Assembly (NCBI GenBank): GCA_030650845.1
Contig: JAUSDC010000032.1
Span: 1-51,335, forward strand
DNA length: 51,335 nt
Direction: 5' to 3'
Source of the DNA: Candidatus Methanoperedens sp.
Lineage (GTDB): Archaea; Halobacteriota; Methanosarcinia; Methanosarcinales; Methanoperedenaceae
Part shown: piece after piece, positions 25,646 to 34,212 of the stretch
Layout: the number at the start of each line of letters is the position of its first letter
Position numbering within the stretch: position 1 is the first letter of the stretch
Program-made: the position numbers and the translations under genes
The notes under the pieces: model-generated
Seen by the model: the letters and a program-made list of their open reading frames with translations, nothing else
Databases searched by the model: none
Told to the model about the DNA's origin: nothing

Positions 25646-26319
25646 CTCAGGATCGATGAAATGGTTGCATTGATATCTGGAACTTTTACCTCTTTCCCAT
25701 TGATAAGGACGGTCGGGGTCCCCTGTATCTTGTACATCCCTGCATAAGCATTATTCTTAAGAGCTGCTTTTTCGGCATAACCACTATCAAGCTTCGAATT
25801 GAAATCAGGTCCCAGACCAATACTTGCTGCAACATCCTTCAAGACCAACATGCTTCCCATTACATCCCTATTACTCTCCCCAAATTTTGCAATGAACAAA
25901 GCATCACGCATCTCTTTACCTTTTCCCATCTCCTTTGCTATCAGGTAAGCTTCTATGCTCTTTATGGACTGTCCCCCGAATGAAATTGGGACGTAAATGA
26001 TCTCAACTCTATCACCATAATTCTTCAGGATCTGCGGCATTTCTTTATGCAGATCATTGCAATGAGAACAATCGAATTTCATAAATTCAACGATCCTTAC
26101 TTTCCCCGGATCTGACGGAGTTACATTAAGGGACGAAAATGCACCTGTGTTTTGTGCAGATGTTGGGCTCTCGAATGAATATGCATCCGTGAGGAAGTCA
26201 GTCGGCTGATTGAATGATATATATGCGGCTGCTGCAATGATCACAAGCAATGTAATCCCTGCATACATCATAGTTTTGTTCGATTTTTTTGGGGGTGGTA
26301 CGCGCTTCTTTTTTGCCAT
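25642..26319 (-). CDS. DsbA/thioredoxin-fold membrane-anchored oxidoreductase
   Basis: The 225-residue protein has a basic N-terminus, one membrane anchor (about 17-36, MMYAGITLLVIIAAAAYISF) and an external DsbA-type thioredoxin domain. The active site is C84-SH-C87 (FDCSHCNDLHKEM), a helical insert follows, and GTPTVLINGKEV supplies the cis-proline loop. It would oxidise or isomerise external disulfides. It is convergent with the CcdA fusion, so the two are separate transcripts with related chemistry. A multiheme cytochrome c gene at 43038 gives a plausible client, by inference. Confidence 0.9.
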   Translation of the reverse strand: MAKKKRVPPPKKSNKTMMYAGITLLVIIAAAAYISFNQPTDFLTDAYSFESPTSAQNTGAFSSLNVTPSDPGKVRIVEFMKFDCSHCNDLHKEMPQILKNYGDRVEIIYVPISFGGQSIKSIEAYLIAKEMGKGKEMRDALFIAKFGESNRDVMGSMLVLKDVAASIGLGPDFNSKLDSGYAEKAALKNNAYAGMYKIQGTPTVLINGKEVKVPDINATISSILS

Positions 26320-26366
26320 GGCTTCTGGTTATTGTAGATATGTGTTATAATTGTTTTGGTTTTGAG

Positions 26367-26846
26367 CTATTTTATATTGAACTTCACACCGATCTTGAAC
26401 AGCCTCTTTGTGGGCAGATTCATGACCTTGCACCCTGTTCTCTCTGCGATCTCACTCAATATCTCCTGCATCCTCTTTTCACTCTCAACAGAAAGGGTGA
26501 ACCAGATATTGAATTCTGCAGGTCGAAGATAGTTATGTGAAACTTCTTCATAACCATTAATTATTTGCGCTATTTCGTCCACCCTGTCTGCAGGCGCTTT
26601 CAATGCAACAAGGGTGCTTACCCCGCCTGTTTTTTTAGTGTTGATGATCGGGCCTATGCGCCTGATCGCTCCTTCTGCCTGAAGCCGCTTTATGCGTTTT
26701 ATTACCTCTTCCTCATTCAGTCCCATCATTTCACCTAGCTGCTGGAATGGTCTATGCACAAGCGGAAAGTCGATCTGGATGGCGTTCAATATCTTTTTAT
26801 CAGCCTCATCCAGTAATATCCTGCCTTTTGATGAATCCAAGTACAT
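26367..26846 (-). CDS. ahbA: Siroheme decarboxylase subunit AhbA
   Basis: AhbA is the partner of AhbB in converting siroheme to 12,18-didecarboxysiroheme. The 159-residue protein has an Lrp-like helix-turn-helix (LNEEEVIKRIKRLQAEGAIR at about 50-70) and the family's active-site phrase VSHNYLRPAEFNIWFTLSVE. I place the start at 26846 ([12 protein letters not shown]) because the longer frame overlaps ahbD in another frame. ahbD stop and ahbA start share one base (TGATG). ahbA and ahbD therefore form one coupled unit, apart from ahbB at 16318. Confidence 0.92.
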   Translation of the reverse strand: MYLDSSKGRILLDEADKKILNAIQIDFPLVHRPFQQLGEMMGLNEEEVIKRIKRLQAEGAIRRIGPIINTKKTGGVSTLVALKAPADRVDEIAQIINGYEEVSHNYLRPAEFNIWFTLSVESEKRMQEILSEIAERTGCKVMNLPTKRLFKIGVKFNIK

Positions 26847-27913
26847 CACACCTTTTTTGGAGGAATATACATACAATAAGGCTCTTCCTCCAGGTAATCC
26901 CCTGTGGATGCGTAGGCGCGCGCCCTGCATCCGCCGCATACTGCACGATATTCGCAGTCGCCACATTTGCCTTTCAGCATTCCAGGATCGCGAAGGTCAT
27001 TAAAGACCTTTGACTTTTCCCATATCATCTTAAATGGCTTCTGTCTAATGTTCCCAGCAAGTGCAGGAAGATACCCGCATGGATAGACATTCCCTGTGCT
27101 TGAAATAAAGCAGAATCCTGACCCGCCAAGACATCCTTTTGTCATGGCTTCAAGCCCGTGCGTTTCCCTTGTGATCTTTATTCCTTCTTCCTTAGCTCGC
27201 TGGCGCATTATCCTGAAATAGTGCGGGGCGCATGTGGCTTTTAACTGGATGGGTGATGTTCTGCTCTTGTCGTAAAACCAGTTGAGCACGCGTTCATATT
27301 CTTCAGGGGGTATTTCTTCAGATTCGATCTCTTCCCCCCTGCCTGTCGGGACAAGCAGGAAAATATGGAGCGCAGATGCTCCAAGTTCAAGAGCAAGGTC
27401 ATAAATGTTGGGTATCTGGGTAAGATTCCGTTTTGTGATAGTGGTATTTATCTGGAAACTTATACCTTCGTTTTTGAGCATGTTTATCCCGAGCATAGCT
27501 CCATCGAATGCGCCGGGCTCTCCTCTGAAAATATCATGTGTCTCTTTTGTTGAACCGTCGATGCTAATGCTTACACGCTGTATACCGACCTCTTTTAAAT
27601 GCCTGGCAATATCGGGTGTAAGAAGAGTCCCATTCGTGGCAAGCACAACTCGAAGACCATGACCTGAAGCATATTGAGCAATATCATACACATCTTTTCG
27701 CAGGAGGGGTTCGCCTCCGGTGAGAATGATGATGGGTTTATATTCGATCAATTCATCCACAAAATGCTTTGCTTCGGCTGTTGAGAGTTCATCAGGGGCA
27801 GGGTCTTTTATCGCAGAGGCTCTGCAGTGTATGCAGGCGAGGTTGCATGCATTGGTAAGTTCCCATGCGATAAGTCTGGGGGGTTTTATGCTGGTATTCT
27901 TCAATAGGATCAT
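26846..27913 (-). CDS. ahbD: Radical SAM heme b synthase AhbD
   Basis: AhbD converts the two propionates of iron-coproporphyrin III to vinyl groups, the last step of the siroheme-dependent heme pathway. The 355-residue protein has the radical SAM cysteines C23, C27 and C30 (CNLACIHC) and a C-terminal SPASM-like auxiliary cluster region ([18 protein letters not shown], then YCMY). The start directly at [18 protein letters not shown], without the longer N-terminal part of AhbC, favours AhbD; AhbC is the alternative. An 18-bp perfect palindrome overlaps the putative TATA box about 60 bp upstream (27964-27981). Confidence 0.88.
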   Translation of the reverse strand: MILLKNTSIKPPRLIAWELTNACNLACIHCRASAIKDPAPDELSTAEAKHFVDELIEYKPIIILTGGEPLLRKDVYDIAQYASGHGLRVVLATNGTLLTPDIARHLKEVGIQRVSISIDGSTKETHDIFRGEPGAFDGAMLGINMLKNEGISFQINTTITKRNLTQIPNIYDLALELGASALHIFLLVPTGRGEEIESEEIPPEEYERVLNWFYDKSRTSPIQLKATCAPHYFRIMRQRAKEEGIKITRETHGLEAMTKGCLGGSGFCFISSTGNVYPCGYLPALAGNIRQKPFKMIWEKSKVFNDLRDPGMLKGKCGDCEYRAVCGGCRARAYASTGDYLEEEPYCMYIPPKKV

Positions 27914-27963
27914 GAATTGTCTTTACGGATAATAACCTTTACTCCATAAAATTAAAGATATAG

Positions 27964-27981
27964 TGTTGTTTATAAACAACA
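27964..27981. promoter_or_regulatory. 18-bp perfect palindrome over the ahbD promoter
   Basis: TGTTGTTTATAAACAACA is a perfect inverted repeat whose centre TTTATAAA is a good archaeal TATA box. It lies about 55 bp upstream of ahbD and about 65 bp upstream of the divergent ATPase gene. A dimeric repressor bound here would block TATA-binding protein, so it is a candidate operator for heme genes. No regulator gene is adjacent. Confidence 0.6.
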
Positions 27982-28011
27982 AAATCATCAAAATTTGTCG
28001 AGTATAAACGA

Positions 28012-28021
28012 TAAATATATA
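28012..28021 (+). promoter_or_regulatory. TATA box of the DUF4143 ATPase gene
   Basis: TAAATATATA lies about 26-35 bp before the ATG at 28047, and no ribosome-binding site is present in CACACTATATTTC. Together these suggest a leaderless transcript. Confidence 0.55.
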
Positions 28022-28046
28022 TCACTGCGCGCCCACACTATATTTC

Positions 28047-29369
28047 ATGGACACAAAAGCTAAACTAAAATATGTTTTTGTGGAATGGCAGGAACGCGAG
28101 CTGCCCGAATTCCATATGCGCCATAAAACACTACGCCTTGACAGCCCCCATGTTGCTGACATTCTCGGAGTAAGGCGCTGCGGCAAGACATATTTCATGT
28201 ATCAGCTTATATCATCACTGATCGAGTCAGGTATTCAAAAAACGAACATACTTTACATCAATCTGGATGATGACAGGCTTCTTCCTTTGAACGGCGATGA
28301 ACTACGATTGCTGATCGATACCTACAGAGAGTTCTATGAAATTTCCCCAAAACATAAATTATACCTGTTCCTTGACGAGATCCAGAACATACCGGATTGG
28401 GAAAAATGGGTTAAAAGTACGTATGATAGAGAACAGAAGATCAAGATCGTGATCAGTGGTTCGAATGCATCGCTCCTGTCAAGCGACCTTTCAACCCTCC
28501 TGACCGGAAGACATTTAACGTCCCGAATGTTCCCATTCAGTTTTGCCGAATTCCTGGAAGCGCATGAGGTTAAATTATATCTGAAAAATCTCCAATATTC
28601 AAAAAAGAATATCGAGATCAAAAAGCGATTCAATGAATATCTTGAAAACGGCGGTTTTCCGGAAGTCATATTCTATCCTTCAATAAAACATATGGAATTG
28701 CTGCAATCATATTTTGAAGATATAATCAATAAGGACATAATATCAAGGCATAATCTTCGCAGCGCTCAAACACTGAAGCAACTGAGCGTATACTGCATAG
28801 AGAATATCGCAAAAACATACACATTCAATTCATTGAAAAAAATATTTGCAAACTACATCCCTTTGAGCACAGATGTAATAATCAATTATCTGTCCTATCT
28901 TGAAAACGCATTTTTATTGTTCAGCGTAAAGCATTATGATTACTCTTTAAAGAAGCAGATAAATAAACCCAGGAAATTATATTGCATAGATACCGGAATG
29001 GTCAATGCGATCTCCTTCCGCTTTTCAAATAATACCGGGCAATTGTATGAAAATCTGGTGTTTCTGCAACTTTTGAGGTCAAACCGTGAAATGTATTACT
29101 GGCAGGATGATAAAGGTCTTGAAGTGGATTTTGTAATAAAGGAGGGTCTAAAAGCAGGCCGATTGATCCAGGTTTGTTCCGATATATCAGACGCTGTTAC
29201 TCGTGCAAGGGAGATCAACGGTCTTGTTTCAGGACTCAAACATTTTAATATTCCAGAAGGGACTATCATAACATCCGACCTGTTCGATGAGGAAAAAGTT
29301 GATGGAAAAAAGATACGATATGTGCCTCTCTGGTACTGGCTGCTTGAAACCGAAGAGCTTAGAAAATAA
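28047..29369 (+). CDS. AAA ATPase with DUF4143 domain
   Basis: This 440-residue protein belongs to the common archaeal/bacterial AAA_14-DUF4143 family. Walker A is GVRRCGKT at 41-48, Walker B is YLFLDEIQ near 106-113, and SGSNASLLSSDLSTLLTGR is the sensor and arginine region. The C-terminal DUF4143 part has YCIDTGMVNAI and YYWQDDKGLEVDFVI, a PDDEXK-like nuclease fold motif (E-V-D-F). The biological role of the family is poorly defined; many copies vary between strains. It is probably leaderless. Its end overlaps cbiB on the other strand by 11 bp. Confidence 0.9.
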   Translation: MDTKAKLKYVFVEWQERELPEFHMRHKTLRLDSPHVADILGVRRCGKTYFMYQLISSLIESGIQKTNILYINLDDDRLLPLNGDELRLLIDTYREFYEISPKHKLYLFLDEIQNIPDWEKWVKSTYDREQKIKIVISGSNASLLSSDLSTLLTGRHLTSRMFPFSFAEFLEAHEVKLYLKNLQYSKKNIEIKKRFNEYLENGGFPEVIFYPSIKHMELLQSYFEDIINKDIISRHNLRSAQTLKQLSVYCIENIAKTYTFNSLKKIFANYIPLSTDVIINYLSYLENAFLLFSVKHYDYSLKKQINKPRKLYCIDTGMVNAISFRFSNNTGQLYENLVFLQLLRSNREMYYWQDDKGLEVDFVIKEGLKAGRLIQVCSDISDAVTRAREINGLVSGLKHFNIPEGTIITSDLFDEEKVDGKKIRYVPLWYWLLETEELRK

Positions 29370-30279
29370 TTGGCACCTTCCCTATCAAAAATATCCCTGC
29401 GATCACAAGGAAAGATGAGAAACCCACGACACCTGCTGCCCTACTAATATGAAATGACTGCGGCTCACCATACTTTTCTCCAAGCACATGAAACCCCACT
29501 TTCTCAAGCTTTACTCCCAGCGCGCCCGCGACAGCTGACATAGACCACCCTGAATTTGGGGAAGCGGTTTTGCCATGGTCACTGATGCACGTCCTGATCG
29601 TCTCCCGAGGCTTCCCGAAGAAAATTGATGCCATGAAAATAAATAACAGCGATAGCCGCGCTGGCGCCCAGTTCGCAATGTCATCAAGTTTTGCTGATGC
29701 ATAACCCAGATCTTTGTAAGGCTCTTTCCTGTATCCAACCATTGAATCAAGAGTATTGATCATGCGATAAACAAGCGAACCCGGAAGGCCGAACAGGAGA
29801 AAATAGAACAGCGGCGCAAGGATGCCATCAACAAAGCTTTCAGCAAGCGATTCGATAACAGCTGAAGCTGACTGTGATTCGGTGAGTTTTGAAGTATCTC
29901 TTCCTACAAAGGTCTTGAGGTCACTTCTCACCTTCTCGATGTTCCCATCCTCAAGGTCTTTTCTGATCCTGAGCGCTGACACAGTTAGCATACGTATGGA
30001 AAACGTTGGTTTCAGGAAAAAAGCAGCTATTATCAGGTTGATCGGACCTTCTCCAAAGGATGTTATCGCCATTGCGGCAAGTAAAGCTGTCCCTGCGCAA
30101 AAAGCAGCCATGAAAAGCCCATAAGCCTTCCTATGCCGCTTCGGGGCCCGGCTGACAAAAAATTTTATAAGGTTTCCCATCCATATTACAGGATGCAGAA
30201 AGACGGGCGGCTCACCAATAATAATATCTAACAAAATGGCGAGGAACAGTACCTGGAGCCAGAAATCCAGTACTATCAT
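29359..30279 (-). CDS. cbiB: Adenosylcobinamide-phosphate synthase (CbiB/CobD type)
   Basis: CbiB attaches the aminopropanol (phosphate) arm to adenosylcobyric acid in cobamide synthesis. The 306-residue membrane protein shows LDIIIGEPPVFLHPVIWMG at the N-terminus, ESLAESFVDGILAPLFYF in the centre, and NSGWSMSAVAGALGVKL, all family signatures, with four to five hydrophobic segments. I use the ATG at 30279 because it overlaps the upstream cobD stop (ATGA); the open frame to 30306 lies inside cobD. The substrate arm is made by CobD, encoded just upstream. Confidence 0.93.
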   Translation of the reverse strand: MIVLDFWLQVLFLAILLDIIIGEPPVFLHPVIWMGNLIKFFVSRAPKRHRKAYGLFMAAFCAGTALLAAMAITSFGEGPINLIIAAFFLKPTFSIRMLTVSALRIRKDLEDGNIEKVRSDLKTFVGRDTSKLTESQSASAVIESLAESFVDGILAPLFYFLLFGLPGSLVYRMINTLDSMVGYRKEPYKDLGYASAKLDDIANWAPARLSLLFIFMASIFFGKPRETIRTCISDHGKTASPNSGWSMSAVAGALGVKLEKVGFHVLGEKYGEPQSFHISRAAGVVGFSSFLVIAGIFLIGKVPIIF

Positions 30280-31694
30280 ATAGTGGGCCCCATCACATGC
30301 ACCCACACATCCTTTATTTTCTTGTTTTTCATTAATCCAGCAAGAACTTTTTCTGCCTTTTTTTCTTCATGGATGAGCCTGCAATCGATGCAGCTCCACA
30401 CTGTGCCACCTGTGGATTTCGTTATTAACTTCCCGCCTGTCCCTGTATCTTCGCACGGGTAGAACGGGCAGAAACAAAAGGTGCAGTCCTGCCCTTCAAA
30501 GTGACATGGATAATATTCACAATCCACTCTGCTTCGTGCAGCTACGCCTTTAACAAGTGCCTGTCCGATTTCTTTTTCAGCAAGCTTTTTACCCCATTCA
30601 GATATCACATTGGAAAGCGCCTTTATCAACTTCCTGTTCTCCTGTCTTTTCCTGACAGCAACACGGATATGATCCACAAGACCAAAAGAAGTGCAGTCGC
30701 GGATAATTATCCCCTGCTTTAGCATCATTTCAGTAAGTTCAATTGAACCAATAAAGAAATCCCGGATATCCACAAGAATGAAATTCGTTTCGCTCGGACA
30801 GGGTTTGAGACCCCGTATCGCACCAAGACTTGAAGAAAGCCACTCCCTCTCCTTCTTTATCAAATTAAGCGACCCCTTAATGTAACCTTTTTGACCCTTT
30901 TGATCTTTAAGAAGATGTTCCCCGACCACAAGGGCAGCACAGTTGAGGCTCCATGGGATGCGGATGTTGTTCAAAATGCGTGCAAATTCACTTGAAGCAA
31001 CTGCAAAACCGATGCGCAGACCTGGAACAGCATATATCTTTGTGAGTGAGCGCAAAACGACAACGAAATCATTTGATGCTGCGAATTCAGCTATGCTCTC
31101 TTTCGGATCTGAAAGTTCAATGAAGGCTTCATCCACGAAAAGAAAAGTCTCTGAATCTTTACACTTTTGCGCAAGTTTTATGACTTCCTCCTTTTCTATT
31201 AATGAACCTGTCGGATTATTAGGGTTGCACAGAAAAACAGCTTTGCATCCTTCGGGTTCAATATTTGTAATGTCACTGTAATTCACTGAATCGATCTTTG
31301 CCCCGAACAGCCTGCACTGGAATTCATATTCACTGAAGGTTGGAAATGGTATTATGACCTTATCCCCGGGTTCAATAACAACTTCCACGAACAGGCGGAT
31401 CAATTCTGATGAGCCGTTACCTGGAACTATGTTTTCTGGTTTGACCCCAAGTGAAGGCGCAGCTGCTTTTCTAAAACCCGGATACCTGTTATCTGGATAA
31501 TTGCCAATGGATTTTAGGGCTGATCCCAGAGGTCTTGATAATTTCGGAGGACCCAGAGGGTTAAGGTTTACACTGAAATCTAACAGTTCAGCCAGGTTTT
31601 TCCCTGCTTCTTCTGCGCTCTGGGCGATCCGGGCGCCGTGAATGCATGGGATGAGTTCAACTGCTTGCTTTCTAATGCGATCAATTAATGGCAC
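30276..31694 (-). CDS. cobD: Threonine-phosphate decarboxylase CobD with Cys-rich C-terminal domain
   Basis: The N-terminal part (about 1-370) is a PLP aminotransferase-fold enzyme making aminopropanol phosphate for cobamides. FSVNLNPLGPP, NPNNPTG and the PLP lysine in SLTKIYAVPGLRIGF are visible. From about residue 390 a separate Cys-rich domain follows, with roughly eight cysteines in CEYYPCHFEGQDCTFCFC, YPCED and WSCIDC. Bifunctional kinase/decarboxylase activity has been reported for a Methanosarcina mazei CobD with a C-terminal extension, so this protein may also phosphorylate threonine. cbiB overlaps its stop. Length (472) is well above bacterial CobD. Confidence 0.9.
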   Translation of the reverse strand: MPLIDRIRKQAVELIPCIHGARIAQSAEEAGKNLAELLDFSVNLNPLGPPKLSRPLGSALKSIGNYPDNRYPGFRKAAAPSLGVKPENIVPGNGSSELIRLFVEVVIEPGDKVIIPFPTFSEYEFQCRLFGAKIDSVNYSDITNIEPEGCKAVFLCNPNNPTGSLIEKEEVIKLAQKCKDSETFLFVDEAFIELSDPKESIAEFAASNDFVVVLRSLTKIYAVPGLRIGFAVASSEFARILNNIRIPWSLNCAALVVGEHLLKDQKGQKGYIKGSLNLIKKEREWLSSSLGAIRGLKPCPSETNFILVDIRDFFIGSIELTEMMLKQGIIIRDCTSFGLVDHIRVAVRKRQENRKLIKALSNVISEWGKKLAEKEIGQALVKGVAARSRVDCEYYPCHFEGQDCTFCFCPFYPCEDTGTGGKLITKSTGGTVWSCIDCRLIHEEKKAEKVLAGLMKNKKIKDVWVHVMGPTI

Positions 31695-31754
31695 ATGCCC
31701 TTTTTTGTTTGAAGGTATTATAAAAGTGCTGGAAAATGGTTCGGATTTTCAGGT

Positions 31755-32711
31755 TTAGTTCATACCGAGACTTTTTTCAAAAAGTTTCCCGGCTATATGT
31801 TCAACAATATCTCTATTCTCAAGCCCCTTTATCCATCTCTCAGGAAAAGCATCGATGCCATGGCGCGCCCCGCACAGCGCACCTGTAATGCATGCAATGG
31901 AATCTGTATCTCCTCCCGCGTTAACTGCTTCAATTATAGCTTTTTCAGGTTCATCAAAATAACATGAAAAACAATAGAACGCAGAAGGGACGGTTTCATC
32001 AGCAAGATACGATGTTCCAAGTTTTTCGAACACCTTATCAGCATCTTCATCCCTCAAATCGAAAGCATACCCAATATTTTTCCCTATCCCCTCATCATAC
32101 TTTGATGCCCTTACGCAAATCTCTTTGATCATATCTGCCCTCTCCATCGCATCAAGTGCGCACCTTACTCCCACCGCGACACCCACCGCACCTGCGATCG
32201 CACCACTGCTATTATGTGTGGGAATGGACGACAGCGCCGCGTTTTCCTCGACTTCATCAAGATCGGTATAAAATAACCCGATGGGTGCAGCTCTCATTGA
32301 TGAACCGCATGAGGGTATGCTGCTTCCCGAATTTTTCCAGCTTATACCTGAATTCAATCGTGCAACTGCCACAGAGCTTGAAGGTCCGACAAGGGCTTTT
32401 CTTGCCGGGTCAGCCAGTGCATCAGCGCCCCACTGTGCCATTCTTTCTGCGAAGTCCCCTGCATCGAACCCATTGCACTCTATCAAAGACTCAGCCAGAA
32501 GGATCATCTGTTCGGTATCATCAGTATAATCGCCCGCGCGAAGTTTATCTCCGGGGCATCCCGTTGGAGCTTTGCCATAATCTTTAACATAACCATTGCT
32601 CAGAATGTCTTTCCTGCTCAGACCTTCGTTCTGCTTGCCAATGGCATCACCTATAGCTGCCCCCAGCATGCAGCCTGTATATTTGTCCCTAAGTTTCCCT
32701 GAATCAGTCAT
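31755..32711 (-). CDS. ADP-ribosylglycohydrolase-family protein
   Basis: The 318-residue protein has the dinuclear-magnesium motifs of the ADP-ribosylglycohydrolase (DraG-like) family. GCMLGAAIGDAIG is N-terminal, DYTDDTEQMILLAESL supplies the first metal ligands, and NAGGDTDSIACITGALCGAR the second set. These enzymes remove ADP-ribose from proteins, nucleic acids or small molecules; no nitrogenase gene is nearby to suggest a DraG role. It is a single gene upstream of cobD (60-bp gap) and could be co-transcribed. The substrate is unknown. Confidence 0.9.
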   Translation of the reverse strand: MTDSGKLRDKYTGCMLGAAIGDAIGKQNEGLSRKDILSNGYVKDYGKAPTGCPGDKLRAGDYTDDTEQMILLAESLIECNGFDAGDFAERMAQWGADALADPARKALVGPSSSVAVARLNSGISWKNSGSSIPSCGSSMRAAPIGLFYTDLDEVEENAALSSIPTHNSSGAIAGAVGVAVGVRCALDAMERADMIKEICVRASKYDEGIGKNIGYAFDLRDEDADKVFEKLGTSYLADETVPSAFYCFSCYFDEPEKAIIEAVNAGGDTDSIACITGALCGARHGIDAFPERWIKGLENRDIVEHIAGKLFEKSLGMN

Positions 32712-32769
32712 TAAAATAATTTATTAAAGTTAAGAACCTAGTGAAAACTGACAACATAACGGACGTTTT

Positions 32770-32840
32770 ACAACGAACTATTACTAACTCGAACGAACTC
32801 TGGCGGCATGAGTTCGTATCAGTTCGTACGAGTTCGTTGT
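32770..32840. repeat. Hairpin of AACGAACT units, copy A
   Basis: Two 31-bp arms (32770-32800 and 32810-32840) match at 25 positions as an inverted repeat around the 9-bp loop TGGCGGCAT. Each arm is itself about three repeats of a ~10-bp unit resembling (A)ACGAACT. It lies in the gap between ftr and the ADP-ribosylglycohydrolase gene, downstream of ftr. Related elements lie at 36895 and 42915. Confidence 0.8.
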
Positions 32841-32905
32841 TTATTACCGTGTTTTCATACCAGGGTGCAACGATATATTAAACGTTCAGTTTTCAACTAA
32901 CCAAT

Positions 32906-33802
32906 TCAGATCATGTCCTTAAGGTGGAACTTGAACGGACCAAGAGTGCCCCCGTAGTTCCCGGCACTTATCTTCTTAACTCCTGGGACGGTTACAGCCG
33001 CATGGATACCGGCTTTCATTGACCTGTTGATATCCTCAGCGCTAAGGCCATTGATCACTATCTCAAAAATAGCTTTAACGTCCGCAGGCACTAACGTATC
33101 CTTGATCTTTGCCTTGATGGAAGGACTGAATTTCTCATTGGTGGTGGCTTTCATGAACTTGGAGTAGTTTATAGAACCCACTTTGGAGCCGCTTGCAACG
33201 ATGCCGCCAGGGAATGGCGTAATTGTCCCATCCTCAAGAGCTATTGCATCAACTGCATTCTCAGCTGCTGCCAGAGCTGCCATCTGGTTCTCTGCCATAA
33301 TAAAAAAGTTGCCTCCTGCAATGCCATCCTGGGCACCGATGCTGTGCTCAGCCACGAAATCACCCTGCATCATTGGGGTCTTATACACTTTTCTGCCACC
33401 GATATTTGCCTCTGACTCAAATCCATCACCGAAGAATTTGAGCTTGAAACCTGTATCGAACTGCTTCTCTGCTTTTGGAAGCCCGTTCCACATAGCTGCT
33501 GTGGGCGCAGTCAGGACGCATTGACCCAATCGCTTGAGCAACTGCTCTTCAAGCGACTTATAACCGAATGTGCATATCTGAATGTAAGCACCCGGTCTTC
33601 CATCAGGTGTCTCATCTCCTGTGACCACTTTCTCAACGCCTGCCTCTGCAGGACACATGATGACTGATGTCCCAAACCCGGTTGCCTCTTGAGCTGCAAC
33701 AAGTGCCCACTTCTTTGTCGCGCCTGTGATCAATACTCTTGCTATCTTTATCGGAAATGCTTCCGCAAATGTATCTTCTATCTGTACTCCATTAAGTTCC
33801 AT
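32906..33802 (-). CDS. ftr: Formylmethanofuran:tetrahydromethanopterin formyltransferase
   Basis: Ftr moves the formyl group between methanofuran and tetrahydromethanopterin, the second step of CO2 reduction in methanogenesis and a late step of reverse methanogenesis. The 298-residue protein is full length and strongly conserved: GVQIEDTFAEAFPIKIARVL, EATGFGTSVIMCPAEAG, ETPDGRPGAYIQI and GQCVLTAPTAAMWNGLP. It is a core C1 marker and places the organism among methanogens or methane oxidisers. It is monocistronic, with a leader that can form a 10-bp stem (33817-33853). A hairpin repeat lies downstream. Confidence 0.96.
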   Translation of the reverse strand: MELNGVQIEDTFAEAFPIKIARVLITGATKKWALVAAQEATGFGTSVIMCPAEAGVEKVVTGDETPDGRPGAYIQICTFGYKSLEEQLLKRLGQCVLTAPTAAMWNGLPKAEKQFDTGFKLKFFGDGFESEANIGGRKVYKTPMMQGDFVAEHSIGAQDGIAGGNFFIMAENQMAALAAAENAVDAIALEDGTITPFPGGIVASGSKVGSINYSKFMKATTNEKFSPSIKAKIKDTLVPADVKAIFEIVINGLSAEDINRSMKAGIHAAVTVPGVKKISAGNYGGTLGPFKFHLKDMI

Positions 33803-33816
33803 TGTAATCCCTCACA

Positions 33817-33853
33817 TTGATGAACCATATAATATCCACAACAGGTTCAACAA
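33817..33853 (-). promoter_or_regulatory. Inverted repeat in the ftr leader
   Basis: TTGATGAACC (33817-33826) pairs with GGTTCAACAA (33844-33853), 9 of 10 positions. It lies about 15-50 bp before the ftr ATG, between the start and an AT-rich promoter stretch near 33880-33890. It could be a leader hairpin or an operator. Confidence 0.4.
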
Positions 33854-33936
33854 GCAGAATACGATTTTAGATTATTACTTAATATATGCTTCGAAATGTT
33901 TCGAGGCGGAAAAAAAGAATACGTTTTTTGTTTTAC

Positions 33937-34212
33937 TTATTTTATTATCTCGTTGCTGGTGCGATATGCAAGTTCCTGCATCCTTACAGATGTCCTCCCT
34001 GGTCCTGAGAACTCGTCGTGTGCCATTACCGTCGCGATCTCTTTACCCAGTACGAAGATAGCGTGTTTATGTTCAGCTTTGCTGCGATGCACATGTATGG
34101 GGCTTATCTGAAGGTTCTGGTACTGAGAAAATTCACCAGATCCATTTTCTTCAAAAAACTTTTTCATCTGCACCATCAGGGTGTGTAGCTGAATCAATTC
34201 TTCCTTGTGTAT
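33937..34212 (-). CDS. UPF0058-family protein with probable ATA start
   Basis: This small archaeal protein of unknown function matches UPF0058: HKEELIQLHTLMVQMKKFFE, then SPIHVHRSKAEHKHAIFVLG. Family members usually begin MxKEELIQLH, which would put the first residue at 34210-34212. The codon there is ATA. A perfect GGAGG (34220-34224) sits 7 nt before it. The next upstream alternative is a TTG at 34239 with no clear ribosome-binding site, which would add nine residues and place GGAGG inside the gene. I therefore favour initiation at ATA. The gene lies alone between ftr and a lipoprotein gene. Confidence 0.75.
   Translation of the reverse strand: MHKEELIQLHTLMVQMKKFFEENGSGEFSQYQNLQISPIHVHRSKAEHKHAIFVLGKEIATVMAHDEFSGPGRTSVRMQELAYRTSNEIIK

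Noticed and set aside
26847-26966. N-terminal extension of AhbA
   Set aside because: It overlaps ahbD in another frame and does not match the family; the ATG at 26846 is coupled to the ahbD stop.
32156-32587. 143-codon plus-strand frame opposite the ADP-ribosylglycohydrolase gene
   Set aside because: Shadow frame with no start signal; the minus-strand enzyme has all motifs.
32770-32840. AACGAACT hairpin as a simple intrinsic terminator
   Set aside because: It lacks a following T tract, is far longer than needed, is internally repetitive, and a related copy lies across a coding end.
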